Source: Streptomyces shenzhenensis
GTDB lineage: Bacteria; Actinomycetota; Actinomycetes; Streptomycetales; Streptomycetaceae
DNA: 64,000 nt
Direction: 5' to 3'
Assembly: GCF_003688995.1 (NCBI RefSeq)
Contig: NZ_PENI01000046.1
Location: forward strand, 1 to 64,000
Position 1 is the first letter of the stretch, and every line of letters begins with the position of its first letter. Below, piece by piece: positions 8,269 to 16,395 of this stretch. The notes beneath the pieces are model-generated. The model was not told the DNA's origin and ran no database searches. It saw nothing but the letters and a program-made list of their open reading frames with translations. A program made the position numbers and the translations under genes.

Positions 8269-9156
8269 TCACTCGTTCCCGGCCGCTTCTTCCGCCGAGA
8301 CGACCTCGTACACCGCCGCGTGGTCCGCGTCGCCGAGGCCCCGGCGCAGCACCTCCTCGTAGAGGGCACGGGTGCGCCGGGTCTGCGGCAGGCCGGCGCC
8401 GAGGGTGTCGGCGAGCGCGGTCGCGTACCGCAGATCCTTGACCTGGTTGGCCGCGCTGCCGCCGAGCCGGTAGTCGCGGTGCAGGATCTTCGCCGCCTTG
8501 GCGTCGAGGACGGCACCGGCGGCCAGGCCGCCCTGGAGCACGCGGACCAGTTGCCCGCCGGACAGGCCAGCCCGGCGGCCCAGGTCGAGCGCTTCGGCCA
8601 CGGCCACCAGGGTGCCGGCGACGATCACCTGGTTGCACAGCTTGGCCGCGCTGCCCGCGCCGGGCGGGCCCATGTGCTCGACGGTGGTGGCGAAGGACCG
8701 CAGCACCGGTTCCACGGTCCGGTACGCCTCCGGGCCGGCGCCCACCATCAGGCTCAGTGTGCCCGCGCGAGCACCGGCGTCGCCGCCGCTCATCGGCGCG
8801 TCGAGCACGACCAGGCCGTGCCGGCCGAGCCGGTCGGCCAACCCGTGCACCTTGTCGGGGGAAGTGGTGCTCAGGACGGCCACGTGCGTGGTGCCCTGTG
8901 CGGCCCAGCGGCGTACGACTGGTTCGGGCACGATCTGATCGAGCTGGTCGATGTCCGGCAGGGCCGACAGCACGACCCGCGCGCGCAGTTCCTCGGGGCG
9001 GTTGACGGCCCGCTGCCCGAACTCGTCCGCCGTGGCGCGGGTCCGGTTCCACACCTGGAGCGGGAAGCCCGCGCGGGCGATGTGGCGGGCCACCGGGGCG
9101 CCCATCGGGCCGAGCCCGAGCACGGCGACGCCGGGTCCGTTCTCGGGCCGGCTCAC
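8269..9156 (-). CDS. NAD(P)-dependent beta-hydroxyacid dehydrogenase (HIBADH/tartronate semialdehyde reductase family)
   Basis: 295 aa, normal for the family. GLGPMGAPVA near residue 15 is the dinucleotide-binding loop, DAPMSGGDAGA near 120 is the substrate-binding signature, and K in GSAAKLCNQ near 170 is the catalytic lysine. Members reversibly oxidise 3-hydroxyisobutyrate, tartronate semialdehyde or similar beta-hydroxy acids. The start codon overlaps the stop of the RraA-like gene by ATGA. In context it would reduce a semialdehyde produced by the upstream aldolase step; the exact substrate is unknown. Confidence 0.87.
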   Translation of the reverse strand: MSRPENGPGVAVLGLGPMGAPVARHIARAGFPLQVWNRTRATADEFGQRAVNRPEELRARVVLSALPDIDQLDQIVPEPVVRRWAAQGTTHVAVLSTTSPDKVHGLADRLGRHGLVVLDAPMSGGDAGARAGTLSLMVGAGPEAYRTVEPVLRSFATTVEHMGPPGAGSAAKLCNQVIVAGTLVAVAEALDLGRRAGLSGGQLVRVLQGGLAAGAVLDAKAAKILHRDYRLGGSAANQVKDLRYATALADTLGAGLPQTRRTRALYEEVLRRGLGDADHAAVYEVVSAEEAAGNE

Positions 9157-9830
9157 TCCTCGACGACCAGGCCCTTGGCCTTGAGCTTCTCGGTGAGTCC
9201 GTGCACTTCGATGAGCGTCCGGTCGCCGCGCCGGTGCTGCTCGCGGATCTCCGCCTCGTGGTCCTCGCGCTCCTGGCAGAGCCGGACGACCTCCTCGGCC
9301 TCCTCCGGGTCGACGACGACGATGCCGTCGGCGTCGCCGCGCAGGATGTCGCCGGGCCGGACGATCTGCCCGCCGACGGCGATCGGGCGGTTCACCTGGC
9401 CGAGGGTCTCCTTGACCGTTCCCTCGATGCAGATCGTGCCGGAGAAGACGGGGAAGCCGAGCGTGCGCAGGTCCGCGCTGTCGCGCACGCCGGAGTCGGT
9501 GACGAAGGCGGCAAGTCCCTTGCTCTGGCAGGCGGTGGCCAGGACGTCGCCGAAGGAACCCGCCTGCTCGAACTCCGACCCCGCGACGATCACGACGTCG
9601 CCGGGGCGGGCGTAGGAGATGGCGACCTGGACCATGATGTTGTCGCCCGCCTGCGCGTCGACCGTGAAGGCCGGTCCGCAGAAGGACATCGCCGGGTCCA
9701 CGGGCTTCAGCCGGTGCGCCAGGGCGCCCTTGCGGCCCTGTGCCTCGTGGATGGTCGCGGCGGAGAAGCGGCCGAGCGCGGCCACCACGTCGGCGGACGG
9801 ACGGTCGATCCGGGTGCGTACATGGATCAT
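9153..9830 (-). CDS. RraA-like aldolase (4-carboxy-4-hydroxy-2-oxoadipate / HMG aldolase family)
   Basis: 225 aa. The RraA fold is evident from the N-terminal IHEAQG segment, the GDVVIVAG strand and GVRDSADLR, where the Arg-Asp pair is the catalytic and metal-binding motif of CHA/HMG aldolases. These class II aldolases release pyruvate or oxaloacetate from branched hydroxy-oxo acids. The length suits the aldolase branch (GalC/LigK) better than the about 160-aa RNase E regulators. It sits in a chain of catabolic genes between an alcohol dehydrogenase and a hydroxyacid dehydrogenase, so I infer a C-C cleavage step in the pathway. Confidence 0.83.
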   Translation of the reverse strand: MIHVRTRIDRPSADVVAALGRFSAATIHEAQGRKGALAHRLKPVDPAMSFCGPAFTVDAQAGDNIMVQVAISYARPGDVVIVAGSEFEQAGSFGDVLATACQSKGLAAFVTDSGVRDSADLRTLGFPVFSGTICIEGTVKETLGQVNRPIAVGGQIVRPGDILRGDADGIVVVDPEEAEEVVRLCQEREDHEAEIREQHRRGDRTLIEVHGLTEKLKAKGLVVEE

Positions 9831-9882
9831 GGGGACTCCCCTTGCGGTGGGTTGCGTTGCGGTTCGGTGGTGTCGTGCGGGG

Positions 9883-10923
9883 TCAGAGGTCCGGGTCGGC
9901 GGAGACCCGGAGCACCGTCTTGGCCGACCGGGAGGGATCGGCGGCGCAGCGGAACGCCTGCGCCGCTTCCTCGACGGCGAACTCGTGGCTGAGCACCGCG
10001 TCCAGCGCGGGGTCGGCGGCCAGCAGGGCGATCGCGGCGTCGAGTTCGGTGTCGAAGCGCTGGGAGCCGTACAGCGTCAGCTCCTTGGCGATGACGGCCG
10101 ACATGGCGACCGGCACCGGTTCGCGCGGAAGGATGCCGAGTTGGAGCACGGCGCCGCCGGGGCGTACCGCGTCCAGCGCGGTGGCGAGCGAGGCAACGGC
10201 GCCCGCCGCTTCGACCGTCACGTCGAACGCCGACCGGTCGACGGTGCCGCCCTCGGAGAGGTTCAGGGTCGTGGTGGCGCCGGCCGCGGCCGCGGTCCGC
10301 AGCGGGAAGTCCTGGAGGTCGACGGCGGTGATCTCGGCGGCGCCCGCGTGCCGCAGCGCCGCGACGGCCAGCACACCGATCGGGCCCGCTCCGCTGACCA
10401 GTGCCTTCGCGCCCCGGATCCGCTCGCCCACGCGCGCCGTGCCGTGCAGGACGACGGCCAGTGGTTCGGCCAGTACGGCCCGGCGCAGCGGCAGTCCGGC
10501 GGGCAGCGGACGGAGCTGGGAGGGCAGTACCTCCAACAGTTCCACGAAGCCGCCCTGGGTGTGCGGCCGGGTGGAGGCGCTGCCGAGGTAGGTGCCGTCC
10601 GGGTCCAGGTGCAGGCCGGTGGGTGTGGCGGTGTCGGGCGGTGCGCAGGGGGTCGCCGGGTGCAGGGCGACGCGGGTGCCGACGGCGGGCGCGTCCGGCA
10701 CGTCCTCTCCCGCGCCGGCGACGACGCCGACCACCTCGTGGCCGAGGACCAGCGGTTCGGTGACGGTGTACGGCCCGTTGCGGCCGTCCGCGGCGTAGTG
10801 CAGGTCGGAGCCGCAGATGCCTCCGTAGACGATGCGGACCAGGACCCGGTCCGGTGCCGTCTTGGGTTCGGGCAGCGCGTCCACGCGCAGGTCCCCCGGT
10901 CCGTGGACGACGACGGCTTTCAT
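9883..10923 (-). CDS. Zinc-type medium-chain dehydrogenase (L-idonate 5-dehydrogenase-like)
   Basis: 346 aa. The order is a GroES-like domain (CGSDLHYAADG with the catalytic Cys, GHEVVGVV with His-Glu), then a Rossmann domain (GAGPIGVLAVAAL). It resembles L-idonate 5-dehydrogenase and sorbitol dehydrogenases. The structural-zinc lobe is degenerate: where relatives have four Cys, only HPATPCAPPD with one Cys remains, so the enzyme probably binds only the catalytic zinc. It probably oxidises a secondary hydroxyl of a sugar acid. It lies 19 bases after the SDR gene at 10943-11722. Confidence 0.85.
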   Translation of the reverse strand: MKAVVVHGPGDLRVDALPEPKTAPDRVLVRIVYGGICGSDLHYAADGRNGPYTVTEPLVLGHEVVGVVAGAGEDVPDAPAVGTRVALHPATPCAPPDTATPTGLHLDPDGTYLGSASTRPHTQGGFVELLEVLPSQLRPLPAGLPLRRAVLAEPLAVVLHGTARVGERIRGAKALVSGAGPIGVLAVAALRHAGAAEITAVDLQDFPLRTAAAAGATTTLNLSEGGTVDRSAFDVTVEAAGAVASLATALDAVRPGGAVLQLGILPREPVPVAMSAVIAKELTLYGSQRFDTELDAAIALLAADPALDAVLSHEFAVEEAAQAFRCAADPSRSAKTVLRVSADPDL

Positions 10924-10942
10924 GGCAGCGGGTTCCTTCCGG

Positions 10943-11722
10943 TCAGCGGGCGAGGTAGCCGCCGTCGACGGGCAGCACGGTTCCGTGGATGAAGCGCGCG
11001 GCGTCGGACACCAGGAACAGCGCGGCGCCCGCGATGTCGCGCGGGGTGCCCCACCGTCCCGCGGGGATGCGTTCGAGGATCTGGCGGTTGCGGGTCTCGT
11101 CGGCGACGAGTGCGACGTTCATCTCGGTGTCGATGAAGCCCGGCGCGACGGCGTTGACGCGGACGCCCTTCGACGCCCACTCGTTCGCCACCGACTTGGT
11201 GAACTGTCCGATCGCGCCCTTCGACGCGGCGTACGCGGAGGCGGTGAAGCCGCCGGTGAAGGAGAGCATCGAGGCCAGGTTGACGATGGCACCCGAGCCC
11301 CGTGCGAGCATCGGCCGGCCGAAGAGCTGGGTCAGTTCGACGACGGTGCGTACGTTGAGCTGCTGGACCCGGTCCCAGTCCTCGACCGGGAACTCCTCGA
11401 AGGGGTGCCGGAGGTTGAGGCCCGCGTTGTTGACCAGGATGTCGACGCGGTGCTCGCGCAGAATGCCGGCGGCGGTGTCGCGCACCTGTTCCGGGTCGCT
11501 CAGGTCGGCGGTCACCGGGACGTACGCTCCGGTGTGCGCGGCGCTCTCGCGGCGGTGGATGCCAATGACGGTCGCGCCGTTGCGCAGGTAGAGCTCGGCG
11601 ATCGCGTGGCCGATGCCGGTGCTCGCCCCGGTGACCACGGCCGTCCTGCCGGTCAGGTCGGCGCTGAAGGGTACGTCCACGGTGCTGTCGTCCTTCGCGT
11701 CTGTCGGTGTCGTGTGCGTCAC
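10943..11722 (-). CDS. SDR-family oxidoreductase (gluconate 5-dehydrogenase/KduD-like)
   Basis: 259 aa from a GTG start whose GTGA overlaps the stop of the preceding SDR gene. Motifs are TGASTGIG, NNAGLN, the Ser in NLASMLS and the YAASK catalytic pair; the end LPVDGGYLAR is typical of KduD/gluconate 5-dehydrogenases acting on 2-keto-3-deoxy or keto-gluconate-like acids. About 22 residues precede the Rossmann core. It is the third of three SDRs in one run, which suggests stepwise or stereospecific oxidation and reduction of a polyol acid. Confidence 0.85.
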   Translation of the reverse strand: MTHTTPTDAKDDSTVDVPFSADLTGRTAVVTGASTGIGHAIAELYLRNGATVIGIHRRESAAHTGAYVPVTADLSDPEQVRDTAAGILREHRVDILVNNAGLNLRHPFEEFPVEDWDRVQQLNVRTVVELTQLFGRPMLARGSGAIVNLASMLSFTGGFTASAYAASKGAIGQFTKSVANEWASKGVRVNAVAPGFIDTEMNVALVADETRNRQILERIPAGRWGTPRDIAGAALFLVSDAARFIHGTVLPVDGGYLAR

Positions 11723-12507
11723 GCGATGTGCGATCCGCCGTTGACGTCGTAGGTGACGCCCGTGAGGTAGCCGGCGCGCTCGCTCAGCAGGAAGGCGACG
11801 ACCGCGGCCACGTCGTCCACGGTGCCGATCCGGCCGACGGGCAGGTCCTTCAGCAGTACGGCCTTGCGCTCGTCGGTGAGCCGGCCGCCCATGATGTCGG
11901 TGTCGATGGAGCCGGGCGCCACGGAGTTGGCGGTGATGCCGTACGCGCCGAGTTCCCGGGCGAGGGTGCGGGAGAGGCCGAGCAGCGCGGCCTTGGAGGC
12001 CGAGTAGGCGGCCCGGCCGTACACCCCGCCACCGCGTTCGGCGGAGGTGGAGGAGATGTTGACGATACGGCCGAGCCGGTGTCCGGCCATGATCTTCGCC
12101 GCGGCGTGGGTAACATGGAAGGTCCCGTGCAGGTTGACGTCGATCACCCGGTGCCATTCGGCGTCCGTGACGTCGAGGAACGGCACGGGCGAGCTGACGC
12201 CCGCGTTGTTCACGAGCCCGACGAGCTGCGGCAGTTCGGTGTCGACACGGTGCACGGCGGCGGCCACCGCCGCGCGGTCGCGGATGTCCACGCCCAGGCC
12301 GAGGCAGGCGACGCCGTGCTCGTCCGTCAGGCGTGCGGCCACGTCGTGGCAGGCGGTCTCGTCCAGGTCGAGCACGGCGACCGACCAGCCCTCGGCGGCG
12401 AGCCAGGCGGCGGTGGCCCGGCCGATTCCGCGCGGTGACGCGGCGCCGGTGACGATCGCGGTGCGTCGCGCGGGGAAGTCGGCGGCGGGCGGTGGTGGAA
12501 GGGGCAC
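11719..12507 (-). CDS. SDR-family oxidoreductase
   Basis: 262 aa from a GTG start at 12507 with GGAGAG just upstream; no ATG is available in frame before the TGAASPRGIG cofactor loop. It has NNAGVSS, the Ser in NISSTSA and the YSASK motif, and ends GVTYDVNGGSHIA. It is closely similar in layout to the SDR at 13564-14331 (both have GAAS-RGIGRA, VNNAG/VNSAGVSSPV, IDTDIMGGR, and an N-G-G end), so the two look like a within-operon duplication. The substrate is unknown. Confidence 0.84.
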   Translation of the reverse strand: MPLPPPPAADFPARRTAIVTGAASPRGIGRATAAWLAAEGWSVAVLDLDETACHDVAARLTDEHGVACLGLGVDIRDRAAVAAAVHRVDTELPQLVGLVNNAGVSSPVPFLDVTDAEWHRVIDVNLHGTFHVTHAAAKIMAGHRLGRIVNISSTSAERGGGVYGRAAYSASKAALLGLSRTLARELGAYGITANSVAPGSIDTDIMGGRLTDERKAVLLKDLPVGRIGTVDDVAAVVAFLLSERAGYLTGVTYDVNGGSHIA

Positions 12508-12560
12508 GGCTCTCCAGTCGGTCGTCCGTGGGCGGTCATCGGTCGGCGGTCGTACGGGGG

Positions 12561-13571
12561 TCAGTCGGTGCGGGGCAGGACGCGCCTGAGGTAGGCGGCG
12601 TTGGTGGCGCCCACGCTCAGGCCGTCGCCGCCGTAGTGCTCGACCACGAAGGTGCCGCCGAAGCCGTGGGAGATCGCGTAGCGGACAGCGGCGCGGTAGT
12701 CGATGACGCCGAGTTCCAGGGAGGTGGGGTGGGTGAGGACGGTGCCGGTGGCCGGGTCCTGGAGGCGGACGTAGTTCTTGACGTGCCAGTAGTTGGTGCG
12801 TGGCGCGGTGACCGAGACCAGGTACTCCCAGGTGTCCACGGGTCCCTGGACGCGCAGCAGGTTGCCGAGGTCGGGGTTGAGTCCGACCGCTTCGTGGCCG
12901 ATGTCGTCGAGGAACCGGACCGCCTCGTCGCCGCTGCCCAAGTAGGTGTTCTCGTACAGTTCCAGGGAGAGTTCCACCCCGACGTCGGCGGCGTGGCGGG
13001 CGAGTTCCCGGAACCGGCGGACGGCGAGTGCGCGCACCTCCGGGTCGTGGCGGGGCGGTACGTCGTCGCCCGGCACCGTCCAGAACCACAGGGCCCGCCG
13101 CTGTCGGGGGCTCAGCGCGTCGTGGAGTCCGAGACAGACGATGTCCGCGCCGAGGGCGGCGGCCGCGTCGACGGTCCGGTGCGAGAAGGCGAGGTGGTCC
13201 TCGCCGCGCTCGGGGTGGACAACGCTGCGGCGGACGACGCCGACACCGGGTACGGCGAGCCCGGCGTCGGCCAGTACCTCGCGGAGCGCCGTCAGCCGGG
13301 CCGGGTCCAGGTCCCCCAACGGCAGCCAGGCGGTGGACAGTTCCAGGTGGGTGAAGCCCTCGTCCACGACGGGCTGCAGCAGCCGGCGCCACTCGTCGGG
13401 GTCGAGCTTCTCCACCGGGGTGCCGTCCGCCGTGTGCGGCGGGAACTGGAGCATGGCGGCGGCGATCGGCCAGTCTCCCGGTGTGTGCGGTGCCGGGAGG
13501 CGGGACGGAGCGGCGAGGGACGGCCGCTCGGTGTGTGCGGCGGGAGCGGGCGGCGCCGGGATGTCAGCCAA
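12561..13571 (-). CDS. Sugar phosphate isomerase/epimerase-like TIM barrel protein
   Basis: About 336 aa of the AP-endonuclease-2/xylose isomerase-like fold. Metal-site segments are visible: HLELSTAW near the first strands, ELYENTY mid-protein, HVKNY, and FVVEHYGGD near the end, supplying the Glu, His and Asp ligands. Relatives isomerise, epimerise or decarboxylate keto-sugar acids. A TTG at 13571, overlapping the preceding SDR stop and preceded by GGGGGT, is the best start because the first barrel strand (WPIAAAMLQFP) must be included. Translation is probably coupled to the SDR upstream. Confidence 0.75.
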   Translation of the reverse strand: MADIPAPPAPAAHTERPSLAAPSRLPAPHTPGDWPIAAAMLQFPPHTADGTPVEKLDPDEWRRLLQPVVDEGFTHLELSTAWLPLGDLDPARLTALREVLADAGLAVPGVGVVRRSVVHPERGEDHLAFSHRTVDAAAALGADIVCLGLHDALSPRQRRALWFWTVPGDDVPPRHDPEVRALAVRRFRELARHAADVGVELSLELYENTYLGSGDEAVRFLDDIGHEAVGLNPDLGNLLRVQGPVDTWEYLVSVTAPRTNYWHVKNYVRLQDPATGTVLTHPTSLELGVIDYRAAVRYAISHGFGGTFVVEHYGGDGLSVGATNAAYLRRVLPRTD

Positions 13572-14331
13572 TGCGAAGACCCCCGTTGATGTTGTAGGTG
13601 GCGCCGGTGATGTAGCCGGCGTCCTCGCCGAGGAGGAACTCGACGAGCGCGGCGACATCGCGGGTGGTGCCGAGCCGTCCGACCGGGAGCTGGGACACGA
13701 AGGCGGGTTTGCGGTCGTCGGTGATCCGGCCGCCCATGATGTCGGTGTCGATGGTGGCGGGCGCGACCACGTTGACCGTCACCCCGCGCGGCGCCACCTC
13801 CAGTGCGAGGGCACGGCTGAACGCCTCGATCGCGCCCTTGGACGCGGCGTAGGTCGACTTGCTGTAGGTGCCGCCGCCGTTCTGCATCGCCGTCGAACCG
13901 AGGCTCACCACGCGGCCGTGACCGCGCTCGGCCATGCCGGGCACGACGCGCTTGCTCACCACGAAGGTGCCGGTGGCGTTGATCCGCATGACGCGTTCCC
14001 AGGTGGCCAGGTCCACGTCGAAGAAGGACACCGGCGAGCTGACGCCCGCGCTGTTGACCAGCCCCGTGACCGGCGGCAGTTCCGCTTCGAAGGCGGTGAC
14101 GGCGGCGTCCACCGCTGCGGGGTCGGCGATGTCCGCGACCGCTCCGACCGCGCCGACCCCGTGCTCGGCGCGGATCTCGGCGGCGGCCTTCTCGACCGCC
14201 GGGTCGATGTCGAGCAGCCCGAGGTGCCAGCCGGCGGCGGCCAGCCGTCCGGCGAGGGCGCGGCCGATGCCCCGCCCGGACGCCGCTCCGGTGATGACCG
14301 CGGTGCCGCGGCCCGTGCTGTGCTCCGTCAT
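13564..14331 (-). CDS. SDR-family oxidoreductase
   Basis: 255 aa. TGAASGRGIG is the cofactor loop; NSAGVSS (Ser for the usual second Asn), the Ser in SLGSTAM and YAASK complete the core. The end ATYNINGGLRIG is a typical FabG-like C terminus. It overlaps the hydroxyacid dehydrogenase gene by ATGA and is nearly collinear with the SDR at 11719-12507, which suggests paralogy. It probably interconverts a hydroxyl and keto group on a pathway intermediate. Confidence 0.85.
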   Translation of the reverse strand: MTEHSTGRGTAVITGAASGRGIGRALAGRLAAAGWHLGLLDIDPAVEKAAAEIRAEHGVGAVGAVADIADPAAVDAAVTAFEAELPPVTGLVNSAGVSSPVSFFDVDLATWERVMRINATGTFVVSKRVVPGMAERGHGRVVSLGSTAMQNGGGTYSKSTYAASKGAIEAFSRALALEVAPRGVTVNVVAPATIDTDIMGGRITDDRKPAFVSQLPVGRLGTTRDVAALVEFLLGEDAGYITGATYNINGGLRIG

Positions 14332-15341
14332 GTCCTGTCCTTTTCGGTCGGGTCCGGGTCGAGGGGGGCGTTGACCGTCTCCGGTGGCTGTTCGCCCCGG
14401 CTCACCGCGATGAGCGACGCCATCACGCTCGCCGACACGGCGTCGGTGTACCGGTCGGTCCAGCAGAGCGAGTGCGGGGCGAGCACGACGTTGTCCAGTG
14501 CGGTCAGTGGGCTGTCCGGTTTCAGCGGCTCTTCGGTGAACACGTCCAGGCCGGCGCCGGCCAGTCGGCCGTCCGACAGCCGTGCTATCAGCGCCTGTTC
14601 GTCGACGACGACACCCCGTGAGACGTTGATCAGCCGGGCGGTGGGCCGCATCAGCGCCAGTTCGCGTTCTCCGATGAGGTGCCGGGTCCCGGGGTTGGCG
14701 GCGACGGCGACGACCACGTAGTCGCTGCCTGCCAACACCTCGTCCAGCGTGGCCTGTTCGACGCCCGCCTCGGCCGCCTCCCGGCTGCGGTCGCTGCGGT
14801 TGTACCCGAGGACACGCAGCCCCTGGGCGCGTACCCGGCGGGCGGTCTCGAGGCCGATGCCGCCGAGCCCGACGATGCCCACCGTGGCACCGGTCAGCCC
14901 GGGTCCGCGCCACGCCCCGCGCTCCGCCCACCGTCCCTCCCGTACCAGGCGGTCCTTGACGACCAGTTGGTGGGAGAGGGCGTACAGCAGCGCGATCACG
15001 GAGTCGGCCACCGGCCGCCGTACCGCGTCGGGGGCGTTGGTGACCAGCACGCCCTGCCGGGCGCAGGCCTCGGTGTCGACGGCGTCGAAGCCGGCGCCGA
15101 ACCGGGCGACGTGCCGCAGCCGTCCCGAGGGCGGTATCGACTCCGCCGTCACCCGCTCGTGCCCCAGGACGAGGACCGCGTCCGCCCCCTCCAGCTGGTC
15201 GGCCCGCAGTTCCCCGACCTCCTCGTCCAGTACGCGCCATGCCAGCCCGGCGTCGGTCAGGCGGGAGAGCCCGATATCGCCGAACACGGTACTTCCGTCC
15301 GGCTGCGCATAACCTCGCGTGACCACAACCTGATAAACCAC
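14328..15341 (-). CDS. D-isomer-specific 2-hydroxyacid dehydrogenase
   Basis: About 337 aa. The N-terminal substrate domain is followed by the NAD domain GLGGIGLETARRV, then RLINVSRG with the substrate Arg region, and LAPHSLCW with the catalytic His. This is the phosphoglycerate/glyoxylate reductase group. The GTG at 15341, preceded by AGAAGGG, is preferred over the ATG 93 bases upstream, which would add a basic low-quality extension. It is the first gene of the distal half-operon, just beyond the hairpin at 15467-15510. Confidence 0.83.
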   Translation of the reverse strand: MVYQVVVTRGYAQPDGSTVFGDIGLSRLTDAGLAWRVLDEEVGELRADQLEGADAVLVLGHERVTAESIPPSGRLRHVARFGAGFDAVDTEACARQGVLVTNAPDAVRRPVADSVIALLYALSHQLVVKDRLVREGRWAERGAWRGPGLTGATVGIVGLGGIGLETARRVRAQGLRVLGYNRSDRSREAAEAGVEQATLDEVLAGSDYVVVAVAANPGTRHLIGERELALMRPTARLINVSRGVVVDEQALIARLSDGRLAGAGLDVFTEEPLKPDSPLTALDNVVLAPHSLCWTDRYTDAVSASVMASLIAVSRGEQPPETVNAPLDPDPTEKDRT

Positions 15342-15466
15342 GGCGGCCCTTCTGGAAAGATCGGGAAGTTCGGTCCGAGCGTAGTTCCGTGGCTTCCGGC
15401 GAAATAGGCGAAGCGGCGATCCGTATGGCGGCATAAAAAATACCGATGGGAGAGGGATAAGGGCAT

Positions 15467-15510
15467 GCGAATACCACGGCCGTCCGTCGTCGCACAGCCG
15501 TGGTATTCGC
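15467..15510 (-). terminator. Perfect 14-bp inverted repeat between two catabolic transcription units
   Basis: GCGAATACCACGGC (15467-15480) and GCCGTGGTATTCGC (15497-15510) are exact inverse copies around a 16-base loop. The repeat lies 17 bases beyond the stop of the aldo-keto reductase gene and about 125 bases before the start of the hydroxyacid dehydrogenase gene. It fits a rho-independent-like terminator for the upstream unit. A protein-binding operator for the downstream unit is the alternative. Confidence 0.6.
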
Positions 15511-15527
15511 GCCGGCCGGTGGTGTGG

Positions 15528-16340
15528 CTAGCGCGCCGTCGGCATGGTCGTGAGATGGTCGATCGCCTCGACCTCCGCCGGGGACAGGGCGAGGTCGGCC
15601 GCGGACAGGTTGCGCTCCATGCGGTCGCGGTGGGCGGACTTCACGGTGACCGCGACCTTGTGGTGCAGGTTCCATGCGAGGACGACGTCGCGCGGCGAAC
15701 GGCCGTGCCGGCGGGCGACGTCCGTGAGCACCGGGTGGTCGAGGTCGGTGCTGCGCAGCGGGCTGTGCGCGCTCAGCACGATACCGCGCTCGCGCATCGC
15801 CTCGGCGAAGCGCGGGTCGTGGTCGCCGGGGCCCCACTGCACCTGGTTGACGGCCGGGTAGACCCCGGTCTCGCGGTGCAGCGCGTCGATGAGTTCGACG
15901 GAGTAGTTGCTGACGCCGACGGCCCGGACCAGGCCCTCGTCACGGGCCCGCACGAACGCGCGCCAGCTCGTGACGCCCGGGTGCCCGCCCGGGGGCCAGT
16001 GGATCAGCCACAGGTCGACATGGTCGCAGCCGAGGGCGGTCAGGCTCTGTTCGAGGGTGAGCCGCTCTCGGCCGACCTGGTCGGGCGGCATCTTGGTGGT
16101 CACGAACAGGTCGGAGCGCGGCAGGTCGGTGGCGGCGAGGGCGGCGCCGACGGCAGCCTCGTTGCGGTAGCGGGTGGCGGTGTCGACGAGCCGGTAGCCG
16201 ACGGAGAAGGCGGTCAGTACGGCCTCGGTGGCCTGGTCGCCGCGCATCGGGTGGGTGCCGAAACCGATCAGCGGCATGGTGATGCCGGCCGCGTCGGCCG
16301 TGGGGACCCGGCCCGCTCCGGACGGGAGGGTGGTGCCCAT
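15528..16340 (-). CDS. Aldo/keto reductase (2,5-diketo-D-gluconate reductase-like)
   Basis: 270 aa, the usual AKR length. The tetrad is visible: DTATRYRNE (Asp and Tyr), TTKMP (Lys) and LIHWPP (His), with the NADPH segment VTVKSAHRDRMERN near the end. Members reduce keto-sugars and aldehydes. It is the last gene of the unit that begins with the PxpA-like gene; a hairpin follows its stop. It probably reduces a keto-sugar acid or aldehyde intermediate. Confidence 0.87.
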   Translation of the reverse strand: MGTTLPSGAGRVPTADAAGITMPLIGFGTHPMRGDQATEAVLTAFSVGYRLVDTATRYRNEAAVGAALAATDLPRSDLFVTTKMPPDQVGRERLTLEQSLTALGCDHVDLWLIHWPPGGHPGVTSWRAFVRARDEGLVRAVGVSNYSVELIDALHRETGVYPAVNQVQWGPGDHDPRFAEAMRERGIVLSAHSPLRSTDLDHPVLTDVARRHGRSPRDVVLAWNLHHKVAVTVKSAHRDRMERNLSAADLALSPAEVEAIDHLTTMPTAR

Positions 16341-16395
16341 GACGGTTCTCCTCTTGCGTTTCGCAGGGGCGTACGGCAGTGGCGGGGCGGTGGGG

